From an uncultured Lachnospiraceae bacterium (GTDB taxonomy: Bacteria; Bacillota; Clostridia; Lachnospirales; Lachnospiraceae): a stretch of DNA of 6,631 nt. The stretch is taken from NCBI GenBank assembly GCA_946639085.1, contig CAMPBP010000073.1:1-6631 (forward strand). Direction: 5' to 3'. Under the pieces are notes generated by a model. That model ran no database searches and was not told the origin of the DNA. It was given only the letters and a program-made list of their open reading frames with translations. Shown piece after piece: positions 1-6,625 of the stretch. The position numbers and the translations under genes were made by a program. Each line of letters begins with the position of its first letter. Positions within the stretch are counted from its first letter, which is position 1.

Positions 1-47
1 TAAATACAATTGCCGGATTAACCGCTGGCAATACTCAAAAATCTCAT
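1..47 (-). pseudogene. 5' end of a YycJ/WalJ-like MBL-fold metallohydrolase gene, interrupted by TAA at codon 10 (partial, runs off the window)
   Basis: Reading from ATG at 47-45 gives MRFLSIASG, a TAA stop at 20-18, then SGNCIY in the same frame up to the window edge. From memory, the YycJ/WalJ family of metallo-beta-lactamase-fold proteins begins with a very similar first strand and turn (SIASGSSGNC followed by hydrophobic residues). The match continues on both sides of the stop, which sits where a serine is expected. One base, TCA to TAA, would explain it. The start lies 8 nt after the stop of the FtsA-like gene, with a GGAAGGA Shine-Dalgarno-like motif at 66-60, 12 nt upstream and so somewhat far. 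Family members are putative exonuclease-like hydrolases linked to cell-wall and division control in Bacillota. Only 16 codons are visible. A sequencing error, a true nonsense mutation or a downstream restart cannot be told apart here, and chance similarity is possible but unlikely. Confidence 0.55.
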
Positions 48-55
48 TGGTTAAA

Positions 56-2050
56 TTAATCCTTCCAACTGATCTCCAGTCTGTCGCCCTCATTTAAAGG
101 ATCCATGTACTGCGCAGGCTTGCCGTTATGAATCGTAACGACGGATTTGCCCTGGGGCTTTGACAGATCAAAATCTATAAAATCAAATACATCTACAAAA
201 ACATAGTCGGGTTTGCCCGAAAGCACAACGGGAGCATCGTTTACAAACACGGTAAGCTTGCTTCCTCCCGGTTTAACGTTGTTAACGGGCTTCTTTTCTT
301 CCGTAACGTCTGTTTTTTCTTCTTCATCACTGTAAGAAGAAACCTCTGCGTCATCATCCGGAAGTTCTTCATAAGAATCGGATACATCGACTTTATCAAG
401 CATCTCAAGAAGCTGATCTTCCGTACATGCGTCATGTATCTCGATACGATCGTCTTCCTTTATCTCGTAATCGGGAGTAACGGGACGGCCGTTACAAAAT
501 ACAGGATGAGTAAGATTGATAGTCTTTCCGTTTACTTTAAGATTAAGTCCTTCTTTAAACTCGGGAAGGTTGTCAACTCTTATACGAGCTCTTACGCCCG
601 CGGTAGACTCCTTTATAACGATCTTATCGTTCATCTTTACAAGTGCGGTAAGATCTGCGGGTTTACCGTTTACGGTGATAACCGCGGCTTCACCCAATTC
701 ACCTTTGGCGATCTTGGACTTTCCGTTGACGCTGTAAGTAAGAGCCTTACCGCGTTTGGGGAAAAGACCGTCGTTGGGGAACTCCGCCTGCATTGCAACA
801 TCGACAACGGAAACGTGTCCGTTATCGTACATCTTCATCCTCTTTCCGTTGAAATTCACGTAAACGAGGTTGTTGCTGTGTTCAAAATAGTTTAAGCATA
901 TACCGATAGGCGTGACCATAAGAGAACTCTTTTCGGCGTTCTCGTCGAGAAATTCAATGTTGCCCATAACTTCACGACCTCTTAATGCCACACGTTCTTT
1001 AACGATATTAAGCTCTTTGGAAAGTTTTTCCGTATAACCGGTGATTATTCCGCCACCGCCCACAACAAATACGGCGCTGACGGGCTTATCGCCGTTAAGA
1101 CGCTTGATCTCATCCGCAACCAGTCTTGCCTCTTCTTCAATGGTATCTTTAATAACATCAAGTACTTCTTCTCTTGAGATCGTCTGAGGAAGCCCCATAA
1201 TGTCTTCATATTCGATGGTATCTTCGGTATCGGAAGCACGTTTGATCTTCTCAGCCATATCAAAATCCACAAGGCAATGCTTGGCAATAACGTCTGTGAT
1301 CGAATCTCCGGCCATGGGGATCATACCGTAAGCTACAATACTTCCGTCTTTGGTAATGGAAATATCGCTTGTTCCCGCACCAACGTCCACCAATGCTATG
1401 TTAAGCATTCTGTATTTTTCGGGTATCGCAACGGATATGGCGGCGATAGGCTCCAGTGTAAGGTTTGCCACTTCAAGTCCGGCCAGTTCAACGGATCTGT
1501 AAAGACCGTCAACAACATCATCGGGAAGGAATGTTGCTATAATATCGGCCGATATGTGATGAGCCTTGTGTCCCACAAGATTGCTGATGGGATTCTTGTT
1601 AAGATAATACTTTACTACAGAATATCCGACACAATAGAACTTGATATCGGAATTTTCTTTTTCGTTAAACTCTCTGTATGCCTTCTCAACGCCGAGACTT
1701 AAAAGATTTGCAACATCTTCGTCTTTCGTTTCCCGTTCTTCTTCGAACACCATGTCAATATGGGTATCGAGAGTACGAAGAACACGACCTGCGGCTGCGA
1801 TACATACCTGATTAAGCTCAATTCCCAGTGACTTTTCACACTCTTCCTTGACCTGCTTTATAGTATTGGCAACTCTTTTAATGTCGTGGATCTGTCCATC
1901 CAGCATCGCTCTGGTCTCATGCTCTTTAACATGCTGCGAAACCACTGCGAACTTATCGATATTAATTCTGTATCCGACGGTACCGACTATACTTCTGGTA
2001 CCTATATCCAGTCCGAATACATATTGTTCGTTTTCAGGCTTTGTGATCAT
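56..2050 (-). CDS. FtsA/PilM-like actin-fold ATPase with long repeated C-terminal extension
   Basis: This 664-residue protein of the FtsA/actin/Hsp70 ATPase superfamily shows phosphate-1 motif FGLDIGTRS (12-20), an FtsA-type insert domain (about 81-175), LEPIAA (199-204), phosphate-2 motif LVDVGAGTSDISI (220-232) and adenosine motif VVGGGG (329-334). The actin-like core ends near residue 390. True FtsA is usually about 410-440 residues and ends in a membrane-targeting amphipathic helix. Here about 270 extra residues follow: beta-rich modules carrying six NG[K/R] turns (N401, N442, N461, N507, N520, N642), an acidic low-complexity linker (about 541-596), and a final module ending EGDRLEISWKD. 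No amphipathic helix or membrane segment is seen. The start overlaps the coaE stop as ATGA and has a strong GGAGGT site. Such proteins are commonly labelled cell division protein FtsA, but the true role is unknown and FtsZ binding is not shown. The ATPase fold call is confident; the division role is not. Confidence 0.85.
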   Translation of the reverse strand: MITKPENEQYVFGLDIGTRSIVGTVGYRINIDKFAVVSQHVKEHETRAMLDGQIHDIKRVANTIKQVKEECEKSLGIELNQVCIAAAGRVLRTLDTHIDMVFEEERETKDEDVANLLSLGVEKAYREFNEKENSDIKFYCVGYSVVKYYLNKNPISNLVGHKAHHISADIIATFLPDDVVDGLYRSVELAGLEVANLTLEPIAAISVAIPEKYRMLNIALVDVGAGTSDISITKDGSIVAYGMIPMAGDSITDVIAKHCLVDFDMAEKIKRASDTEDTIEYEDIMGLPQTISREEVLDVIKDTIEEEARLVADEIKRLNGDKPVSAVFVVGGGGIITGYTEKLSKELNIVKERVALRGREVMGNIEFLDENAEKSSLMVTPIGICLNYFEHSNNLVYVNFNGKRMKMYDNGHVSVVDVAMQAEFPNDGLFPKRGKALTYSVNGKSKIAKGELGEAAVITVNGKPADLTALVKMNDKIVIKESTAGVRARIRVDNLPEFKEGLNLKVNGKTINLTHPVFCNGRPVTPDYEIKEDDRIEIHDACTEDQLLEMLDKVDVSDSYEELPDDDAEVSSYSDEEEKTDVTEEKKPVNNVKPGGSKLTVFVNDAPVVLSGKPDYVFVDVFDFIDFDLSKPQGKSVVTIHNGKPAQYMDPLNEGDRLEISWKD

Positions 2051-2688
2051 GAGTTTACCTCCAACCTTTTATCCCCCGAAATCCCGTCTGTATATTTATA
2101 CATACTCAGACGTTCGTCGATTTGAACGTAAGAATTCTCTAAACTTCCTGAATTGTTTATTACAAAATCTGCATTTGCAGCAAAACTTGCAGAATCCAAC
2201 TGGCTTGCAAGAATATTATCTATCTTCTCATCGGAATAATTGCGGGCTTCTTTGAGTCTTTTTCTTCTAACATCAACGTCTGCGTGGACGTACCAGATCT
2301 CGTCAAGTATCTCTTTATACCCGCATTCTATCAAAAGAGCCGCTTCAAGAAAGAAAAATCTGATCTTTCCTTCATTTTCAAAGCGTTCCATCATTTCGAT
2401 TATACCTGTTTTGACGGCGGGATGCACGATATCATTCACTTTTTTCAAAAGCGAATCGTCAGCAAAAACTTTTGCGGCCATCTTTCTACGATCTATCTCC
2501 AAATTGTCAGACAATATATCGTCTCCAAGCAGTTCGATCAACGGCTCATAGCAAACGTTTCCGCGCATTTCAAGTTCCTCGGCATATCTGTCTGCCGTAA
2601 GCACAAAGCAGTCGCATTTACTCTCTATATATTCAAGTATTTTGCTCTTTCCGGCACCTACACCGCCGGTAATTCCGATAGAAATCAT
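2047..2688 (-). CDS. coaE: Dephospho-CoA kinase
   Basis: CoaE phosphorylates the 3'-hydroxyl of the ribose of dephospho-CoA using ATP, the last step of coenzyme A synthesis, in the cytoplasm. The 213-residue protein is close to the usual length of about 200. It opens with the family start and P-loop SIGITGGVGAGKS (3-15, with K14 and S15), followed by the substrate-region Asp in TADRYAEEL (D33), the VNDIVHP segment (H89, P90), FLEAALLIE (113-121, the position of the more usual PLLxE), the arginine-rich lid region DVRRKRLKEARN (139-150), an ASQ segment (161-163) and ADFVINNSG (173-181). The gene begins directly at the polA stop (TAGATG) and overlaps the next start by 4 nt, so it is almost certainly co-translated with both. 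The polA-coaE neighbourhood is common in Bacillota. Assignment is firm. Confidence 0.95.
   Translation of the reverse strand: MISIGITGGVGAGKSKILEYIESKCDCFVLTADRYAEELEMRGNVCYEPLIELLGDDILSDNLEIDRRKMAAKVFADDSLLKKVNDIVHPAVKTGIIEMMERFENEGKIRFFFLEAALLIECGYKEILDEIWYVHADVDVRRKRLKEARNYSDEKIDNILASQLDSASFAANADFVINNSGSLENSYVQIDERLSMYKYTDGISGDKRLEVNS
2057..2062 (-). promoter_or_regulatory. Strong ribosome binding site of the FtsA-like gene
   Basis: GGAGGT on the minus strand lies 6 nt before the ATG at 2050-2048 and inside the last codons of coaE. It is the best Shine-Dalgarno match in the operon. It fixes the start at the ATGA overlap and suggests the FtsA-like protein can be initiated well in its own right, beyond coupled re-initiation from coaE. 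Confidence 0.85.
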
Positions 2689-5286
2689 CTAGTGCGCCTC
2701 ATACCAGTCTTTGCCAACGCCCATGCCTACTTCCAAAGTAACGCTCAGATCTGCGGCATTCTGCATTTCGCGAGTGACAATATCTTTAACTGTCTCAAGT
2801 TCCGATTCATAAGTCTCAACAAGCACTTCGTCGTGAACCTGGATGAGAAGTTTTGATTTTAAGCCCTTTTCTTTAAAGCTTTTGAAGATGTTTATCATGG
2901 CTATCTTCATTATATCGGCGGCCGTTCCCTGTAACGGTGCATTCATGGCTACTCTCTCACCGAAAGATCTTCGCATAAAATTCGAATCTTTAAGCTCGGG
3001 AATTGGTCTTATTCTTCCGAATAACGTTACCGTACCGCCCTTTTTTTTGGCTTCCGATACGGATCTGTCCATGAATTCTTTAACCTTGGGATAAGTTTCA
3101 AAGTAATCCTGCATATATTTCTTGGCATCTTTCATCGATATCGAAAGATCCCTGCTGAGGCCGTAAGAACTTATTCCGTATATAATACCGAAATTGACGG
3201 CTTTCGCATTTCTTCGGTCAAGTTCGGTGACTTCATCAAAAGGCTTATTGAACACAAGACTTGCGGTCGCGCGGTGAATGTCCTTATTGTCTTTGTATGC
3301 GGCTATAAGCTTCTCGTCACCGGACATATGCGCCATTAACCTTAATTCAATCTGCGAATAATCGGCGTCAACAAATACGCAGCCGGCCTTGGGATAAAAT
3401 ACCCTTCTTAACTCTCTTCCAAGCTCAGTCCTTATGGGAATGTTTTGAAGATTGGGCTCGGTTGAGCTTATTCTTCCGGTAGCCGTAATAGTCTGGTTAA
3501 AGTGAGTATGTATGCGTCCGTCATCGCCTATATAGCCTTTAAGGCCTTCCGCATAAGTCGATTTAAGCTTAGCATAGGTTCTGTATTCCAATATATCGCT
3601 TACTATGGGATAGTCCAAAGAAAGCTTCTCCAAAACGTCTGCAGCCGTAGAATAGCCGGTCTTTGTCTTCTTACCGCCTTCTATTCCGAGCTTTTCAAAC
3701 AGTATTTCTCCCAGCTGTTTGGGCGAATTGATGTTAAACTCACAGCCAGCCTGCTCATAAATCTTCTTTTCAAGCTTATCTATGGAAACACCAAGTCTGT
3801 CCGAATATGCTTCAAGAGCCTTCTTGTCTACCAAAACTCCTTCTTTCTCCATTGAATAAAGCACATATGAAAGAGGCATTTCAATGTCAAAGAAAAGCTT
3901 GTCCATACCCTGTTTTTTAACTTCGTCCAACAAAACATCTTTGCAAAGATACGCATTTTCAGCGCACAGGCAGGCATAGTAGATCTTGTCGGCCGCAGCT
4001 TCTTTGTAAGGCTTTGTATATCTTGATATATAACGCTCGGCAACATCGGCGCTGTTGTAATCGCCCTTCAAAGGATCGATGAGATATGCCAATATCTCAC
4101 AGTCAAACATGGTCGGTCTGTATTCACCGATATAGTCGTAAATCCTCTTTATATCAAAAGTTGCGATGCTCTTCGCTTTCGACAGCGCATCAGTAAGTTT
4201 TTCGCTTAGAAAGTCCTTCGTTATAAAGAAAACTTCATGCAAAAAGAAAGTTTTACCTTTCCCGAAAGATACGGCTACTCCTTCGTCGGATGCATATATA
4301 CCCACAAAAGATTCTTTAGCGATCTCCTTGATCTTTTCCTCGGTCAAAGAAAAATCGTCCACAATCTCGTAGACAAGTTCCTCGTTTGAAACCCTCACTT
4401 CTTTTGAGCTCTCTGCGTTTTCGATCGCTTCAAGTTTTGTGATGACGCTCTTTAACTCATATTTCCTCAATATCTCAAGAGAATTGTCGTTTATGTAATC
4501 AAACATGGCGCAATCTTCGAGTTTAACATCAATGGGAGCATTGATCTCGATGGTTGCCAGTGTTCTCGAAAGAAAAGCCTTTTCTTTATCATTGATAAGG
4601 TTTTCTTTTAACTTGCCTTTAAGATCGTCTATATGCTCGTAAACGCCCTCGAGACTCTTATATGTGGCGATAAGACTCTGTGCGGTCTTTTCACCAACCT
4701 TTGTGACTCCGGGAATATTGTCGCTTGAATCCCCCTGTAGAGCTTTAACATCTATAAACTCTGCGGGAGTAACACCGTAAGAAGCCAAAACATCTTTTGT
4801 GTTGTAATTGAATGTCTCCGTCTTTCCGCCAATTGTTTTTGGAATGGAGATGGTAATATTGTCGCTTGCGATCTGCAAAAGATCTCTGTCCCCGGACAAA
4901 AGCGTTACCAGAAGTCCTTCTTTTTCGAATCTTTTAGCCAAAGTACCGAGAATATCGTCGGCCTCGTAGCCTTCCTTTTCAAGCACGGGAATGCCCATGG
5001 ATCTGAGAATTTCCCTTATAATGGGAAGCTGCTGTGTAAACTCTGCGGGAGCAGGTTTTCTGGTACCTTTATATTCGGTAAAGATTTTGTGACGAAACGT
5101 CGGAGCTTTCATATCAAAAGCAACGCAAAGATAGTTCGGATCGACTTCCGAAACCGTTTTAGAAAGAATATTGAAAAATCCAAGCAAAGCATTCGTATAA
5201 ATGCCGTCTTTATTAGCAAGCAAAGGCAGACCGTAGTAGCCTCTGTTCATTATTGAATTGCCGTCTATAAGAAGAATTCTTTCCAT
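2689..5286 (-). CDS. polA: DNA polymerase I with 5' nuclease domain and degenerate proofreading domain
   Basis: A family A polymerase for Okazaki-fragment maturation and gap repair, 865 residues (E. coli has 928, B. subtilis 880). Residues 1-290 form the 5' nuclease: D8, D58, YKGTRKP (72-78), EADD (108-111), SGDRD (131-135, with D133 and D135), and the helix-3-turn-helix stretch GDSSDNIPGV (185-194). Residues 300-460 correspond to the 3'-5' exonuclease fold. The D-x-E of its first motif is absent near 326-333, FDIKRI (378-382 region) replaces the second Asp site, and YACLCAEN (437-444) lacks the third Asp, so proofreading is predicted to be lost. The polymerase domain is intact: TATGR (601-605), motif A DYSQIELR (catalytic D642), motif B RRNAKAVNFGIIYG (R691, K695, F699, Y703) and motif C QVHDEV (H818, D819, E820). 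The ATG at 5286 has a modest AGG site 6 nt upstream. It lies 15 nt after the zinc-finger gene and abuts coaE. Confidence 0.97.
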   Translation of the reverse strand: MERILLIDGNSIMNRGYYGLPLLANKDGIYTNALLGFFNILSKTVSEVDPNYLCVAFDMKAPTFRHKIFTEYKGTRKPAPAEFTQQLPIIREILRSMGIPVLEKEGYEADDILGTLAKRFEKEGLLVTLLSGDRDLLQIASDNITISIPKTIGGKTETFNYNTKDVLASYGVTPAEFIDVKALQGDSSDNIPGVTKVGEKTAQSLIATYKSLEGVYEHIDDLKGKLKENLINDKEKAFLSRTLATIEINAPIDVKLEDCAMFDYINDNSLEILRKYELKSVITKLEAIENAESSKEVRVSNEELVYEIVDDFSLTEEKIKEIAKESFVGIYASDEGVAVSFGKGKTFFLHEVFFITKDFLSEKLTDALSKAKSIATFDIKRIYDYIGEYRPTMFDCEILAYLIDPLKGDYNSADVAERYISRYTKPYKEAAADKIYYACLCAENAYLCKDVLLDEVKKQGMDKLFFDIEMPLSYVLYSMEKEGVLVDKKALEAYSDRLGVSIDKLEKKIYEQAGCEFNINSPKQLGEILFEKLGIEGGKKTKTGYSTAADVLEKLSLDYPIVSDILEYRTYAKLKSTYAEGLKGYIGDDGRIHTHFNQTITATGRISSTEPNLQNIPIRTELGRELRRVFYPKAGCVFVDADYSQIELRLMAHMSGDEKLIAAYKDNKDIHRATASLVFNKPFDEVTELDRRNAKAVNFGIIYGISSYGLSRDLSISMKDAKKYMQDYFETYPKVKEFMDRSVSEAKKKGGTVTLFGRIRPIPELKDSNFMRRSFGERVAMNAPLQGTAADIMKIAMINIFKSFKEKGLKSKLLIQVHDEVLVETYESELETVKDIVTREMQNAADLSVTLEVGMGVGKDWYEAH
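2697..2700 (-). promoter_or_regulatory. Ribosome binding site of coaE inside the polA 3' end
   Basis: GAGG on the minus strand, 8 nt before the coaE ATG at 2688-2686, lies within the last sense codons of polA. It supports the start placed immediately after the polA TAG. Confidence 0.7.
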
Positions 5287-5301
5287 TTCGAACCTGTGAT
5301 C

Positions 5302-5637
5302 TTAAAGAATGATGAGTAATAAAGCTAAAAAGAAAGTGCTGAGGCCTACAAAAAATACGCCAAGATGCATTCTTTCGGTCACGTCTTTTTTGTACAAAGA
5401 CAAGACCGTCTGACGTCTTCGCTTATCAAGCTCGCTGTCTACGTTAAGATCGATGATCTCGTCAAGATTGTTAAGACCTACCGCAACCATATGCTGAATG
5501 GTAAGCTCTTCCCTGCAGGAAGGACATTTCTTAACGTGATCGATCAAAGCGATGGTTTCTTCATCCGACAGTGTCTTGTTAAGATACATCGGAATCAGCT
5601 TTTCATATTGTCTGCAACTTAATAATTCTTCGCCCAT
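5302..5637 (-). CDS. Small membrane-anchored zf-HC2 (anti-sigma-factor-like zinc finger) protein
   Basis: This 111-residue protein has an N-terminal zinc-finger signature, C8 then H34-x3-C38-x2-C41, matching the C-x25-H-x3-C-x2-C pattern of zf-HC2/anti-sigma zinc-binding domains. A charged, probably helical region follows (about 45-90), then one C-terminal membrane segment (about 92-111, LGVFFVGL through LLLIIL) that ends the protein with no extracellular domain. The finger should face the cytoplasm. In the family, such domains bind and hold ECF sigma factors, often in a redox- or signal-dependent way. No sigma factor gene is adjacent in the window; this is the first gene after the promoter and is followed 15 nt later by polA. 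The start is supported by AGGG 7 nt upstream (5648-5645). The domain call is firm, while its partner and role are unknown. Confidence 0.88.
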   Translation of the reverse strand: MGEELLSCRQYEKLIPMYLNKTLSDEETIALIDHVKKCPSCREELTIQHMVAVGLNNLDEIIDLNVDSELDKRRRQTVLSLYKKDVTERMHLGVFFVGLSTFFLALLLIIL

Positions 5638-5673
5638 TTATCAACCCTAAATGATTAGTAAAAACCAATATTT

Positions 5674-5702
5674 ATTCTACACCATACGGGGTGATTTGCC
5701 AA
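5674..5702 (-). promoter_or_regulatory. Sigma-A type promoter of the zf-HC2-polA-coaE-ftsA-like operon
   Basis: On the minus strand, TTGGCA (5702-5697) and TAGAAT (5679-5674) are separated by exactly 17 bp. Each differs from the housekeeping consensus by one base. The predicted transcript start is near 5667, leaving a leader of about 30 nt before the ATG at 5637 with an AGGG ribosome site at 5648-5645. It is the only good promoter I see between the upstream terminator and the operon. No operator-like repeat is evident in the gap. Confidence 0.75.
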
Positions 5703-5736
5703 ACAAAAAGCGTAACGATTTTGAACCGTTACGCTT
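5701..5736 (-). terminator. Intrinsic terminator after the alpha/beta hydrolase gene
   Basis: A perfect 10-bp inverted repeat (aagcgtaacg at 5708-5717 and cgttacgctt at 5727-5736) encloses a 9-nt loop. In the minus-strand transcript it is followed by a U-rich tract reading TTTTTGTTT. It starts 6 nt after the hydrolase stop codon. The plus-strand side lacks a T-run, so it should work only for minus-strand transcription. It separates the hydrolase unit from the polA operon. Confidence 0.9.
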
Positions 5737-5742
5737 ATGTCT

Positions 5743-6618
5743 TTAACTCAAATGCTGTTTCAAAAAGTCAATTTGATCTGCATTGCATTTCTTTCCCAGA
5801 TCAGACCTTATATCAATAAAAAACACATGATATGTTTGCTCGTCGCCGTAAATCTCCGATTTACATTCAACACCGGCATTCACAAGAACCTTCTTCATGG
5901 GTTCAAGATTGTTTACAAGAAAATCTCCCGGTGAACTGATAAGAAAAGTCGGCGGATAATTTGAATCTATATGTTCCATGATCTTAAGCTTATCGCCAAA
6001 TTGAGAAGGATTCTTTGTAAGATATATCTTTTCCAGTTCTCTCGTGTTGCTTCCTTCACCTGCAAGGGCATATATGCCGCATCCAAGCGACAACGCTTTA
6101 AGTTTAAACGCCGGAACCTCGATACCAATTATCTTTGCATACTCCGGATTTGAAACGCATACGGCATACTGACTTGCGATCTGAGCTCCCGCGGAATCTC
6201 CGATCATTACAACATTTTCAAGATCAAAACCGAACTTATCGGCATTCATTACAGCCCATTTAAGCACTTCGTTGGTATCGATGATGGGATTGGGAAATGT
6301 GATCTTAGGAGCAAGGGTGTAATTAAAGTTAATGACCGCAACCCCCGCCTTTGCAAACTCCATCGTGTAAAAGGAATAAAGTTCCTTATCTCCGTAAATG
6401 TATCCACCCCCGTGACAGCTCACAAGAAGAGGCAGCTTCCCCTGTGCATCTTTTGGCCTATACACATCAAGACTGTTGTCCGTACCGCCCTTACCGTAAT
6501 ACAGATCTTTAAATACCTCGATCTCTTCCGGAACCGTAAGTCCCGCATCACGTTTCGCATCGTTCTTCGTACAATTCTTATTAAACGTACGTATAAATAT
6601 CCTTTGTTTTAAATTCAT
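5743..6618 (-). CDS. Alpha/beta hydrolase of the hormone-sensitive-lipase (HSL) esterase family
   Basis: This 291-residue protein has the hallmarks of the Abhydrolase_3/HSL carboxylesterase group. The oxyanion-hole motif is SCHGGGYIYG (H69, G70-G72), the nucleophile elbow is GDSAG (S142), the probable acid is D232 in SSPGDFLV, and the probable catalytic His is H264 in TYHVFFID. The first 50 or so residues are a basic, likely helical cap region. There is no signal peptide or membrane segment, so it should be cytoplasmic. Such enzymes hydrolyse short- to medium-chain acyl or acetyl esters; the natural substrate cannot be read from sequence. The ATG at 6618 is supported by AGGGGG 7 nt upstream (6631-6626). 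It ends at its own terminator, so it appears separate from the polA operon. Its promoter and any upstream partner lie outside the window. Confidence 0.92.
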   Translation of the reverse strand: MNLKQRIFIRTFNKNCTKNDAKRDAGLTVPEEIEVFKDLYYGKGGTDNSLDVYRPKDAQGKLPLLVSCHGGGYIYGDKELYSFYTMEFAKAGVAVINFNYTLAPKITFPNPIIDTNEVLKWAVMNADKFGFDLENVVMIGDSAGAQIASQYAVCVSNPEYAKIIGIEVPAFKLKALSLGCGIYALAGEGSNTRELEKIYLTKNPSQFGDKLKIMEHIDSNYPPTFLISSPGDFLVNNLEPMKKVLVNAGVECKSEIYGDEQTYHVFFIDIRSDLGKKCNADQIDFLKQHLS

Positions 6619-6625
6619 ATCTGAA

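Noticed and set aside
8..29. Imperfect hairpin (TTGCC...GGCAA with inner GG/CC and a 3-nt bulge) just after the FtsA-like gene, considered as an operon terminator
   Set aside because: The stem is short and bulged, the following tract (TTGTATTTA) is a poor U-run, and the bases are explained by the YycJ/WalJ-like coding sequence that reads through them.
617..631. Perfect palindrome AACGATcttATCGTT, considered as an operator
   Set aside because: It lies inside the FtsA-like coding region and simply encodes NDKIV in one of the repeated modules. There is no promoter beside it.
434..895. Plus-strand open frame of about 153 codons opposite the FtsA-like gene
   Set aside because: It lies wholly antisense to a well-supported gene, no family motif is recognisable, and its composition fits the complement of coding sequence.
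56..2050. Naming the 664-residue protein plainly ftsA
   Set aside because: The core is FtsA/PilM-like, but the length, the repeated C-terminal extension, the absent amphipathic tail and the lack of ftsZ nearby leave the divisome role unproven, so no symbol was given.
2284..2856. Plus-strand open frame of about 190 codons opposite coaE and the polA 3' end
   Set aside because: It spans the junction of two firm genes on the other strand, shows no recognisable domain, and no ribosome site was seen. Treated as a shadow.
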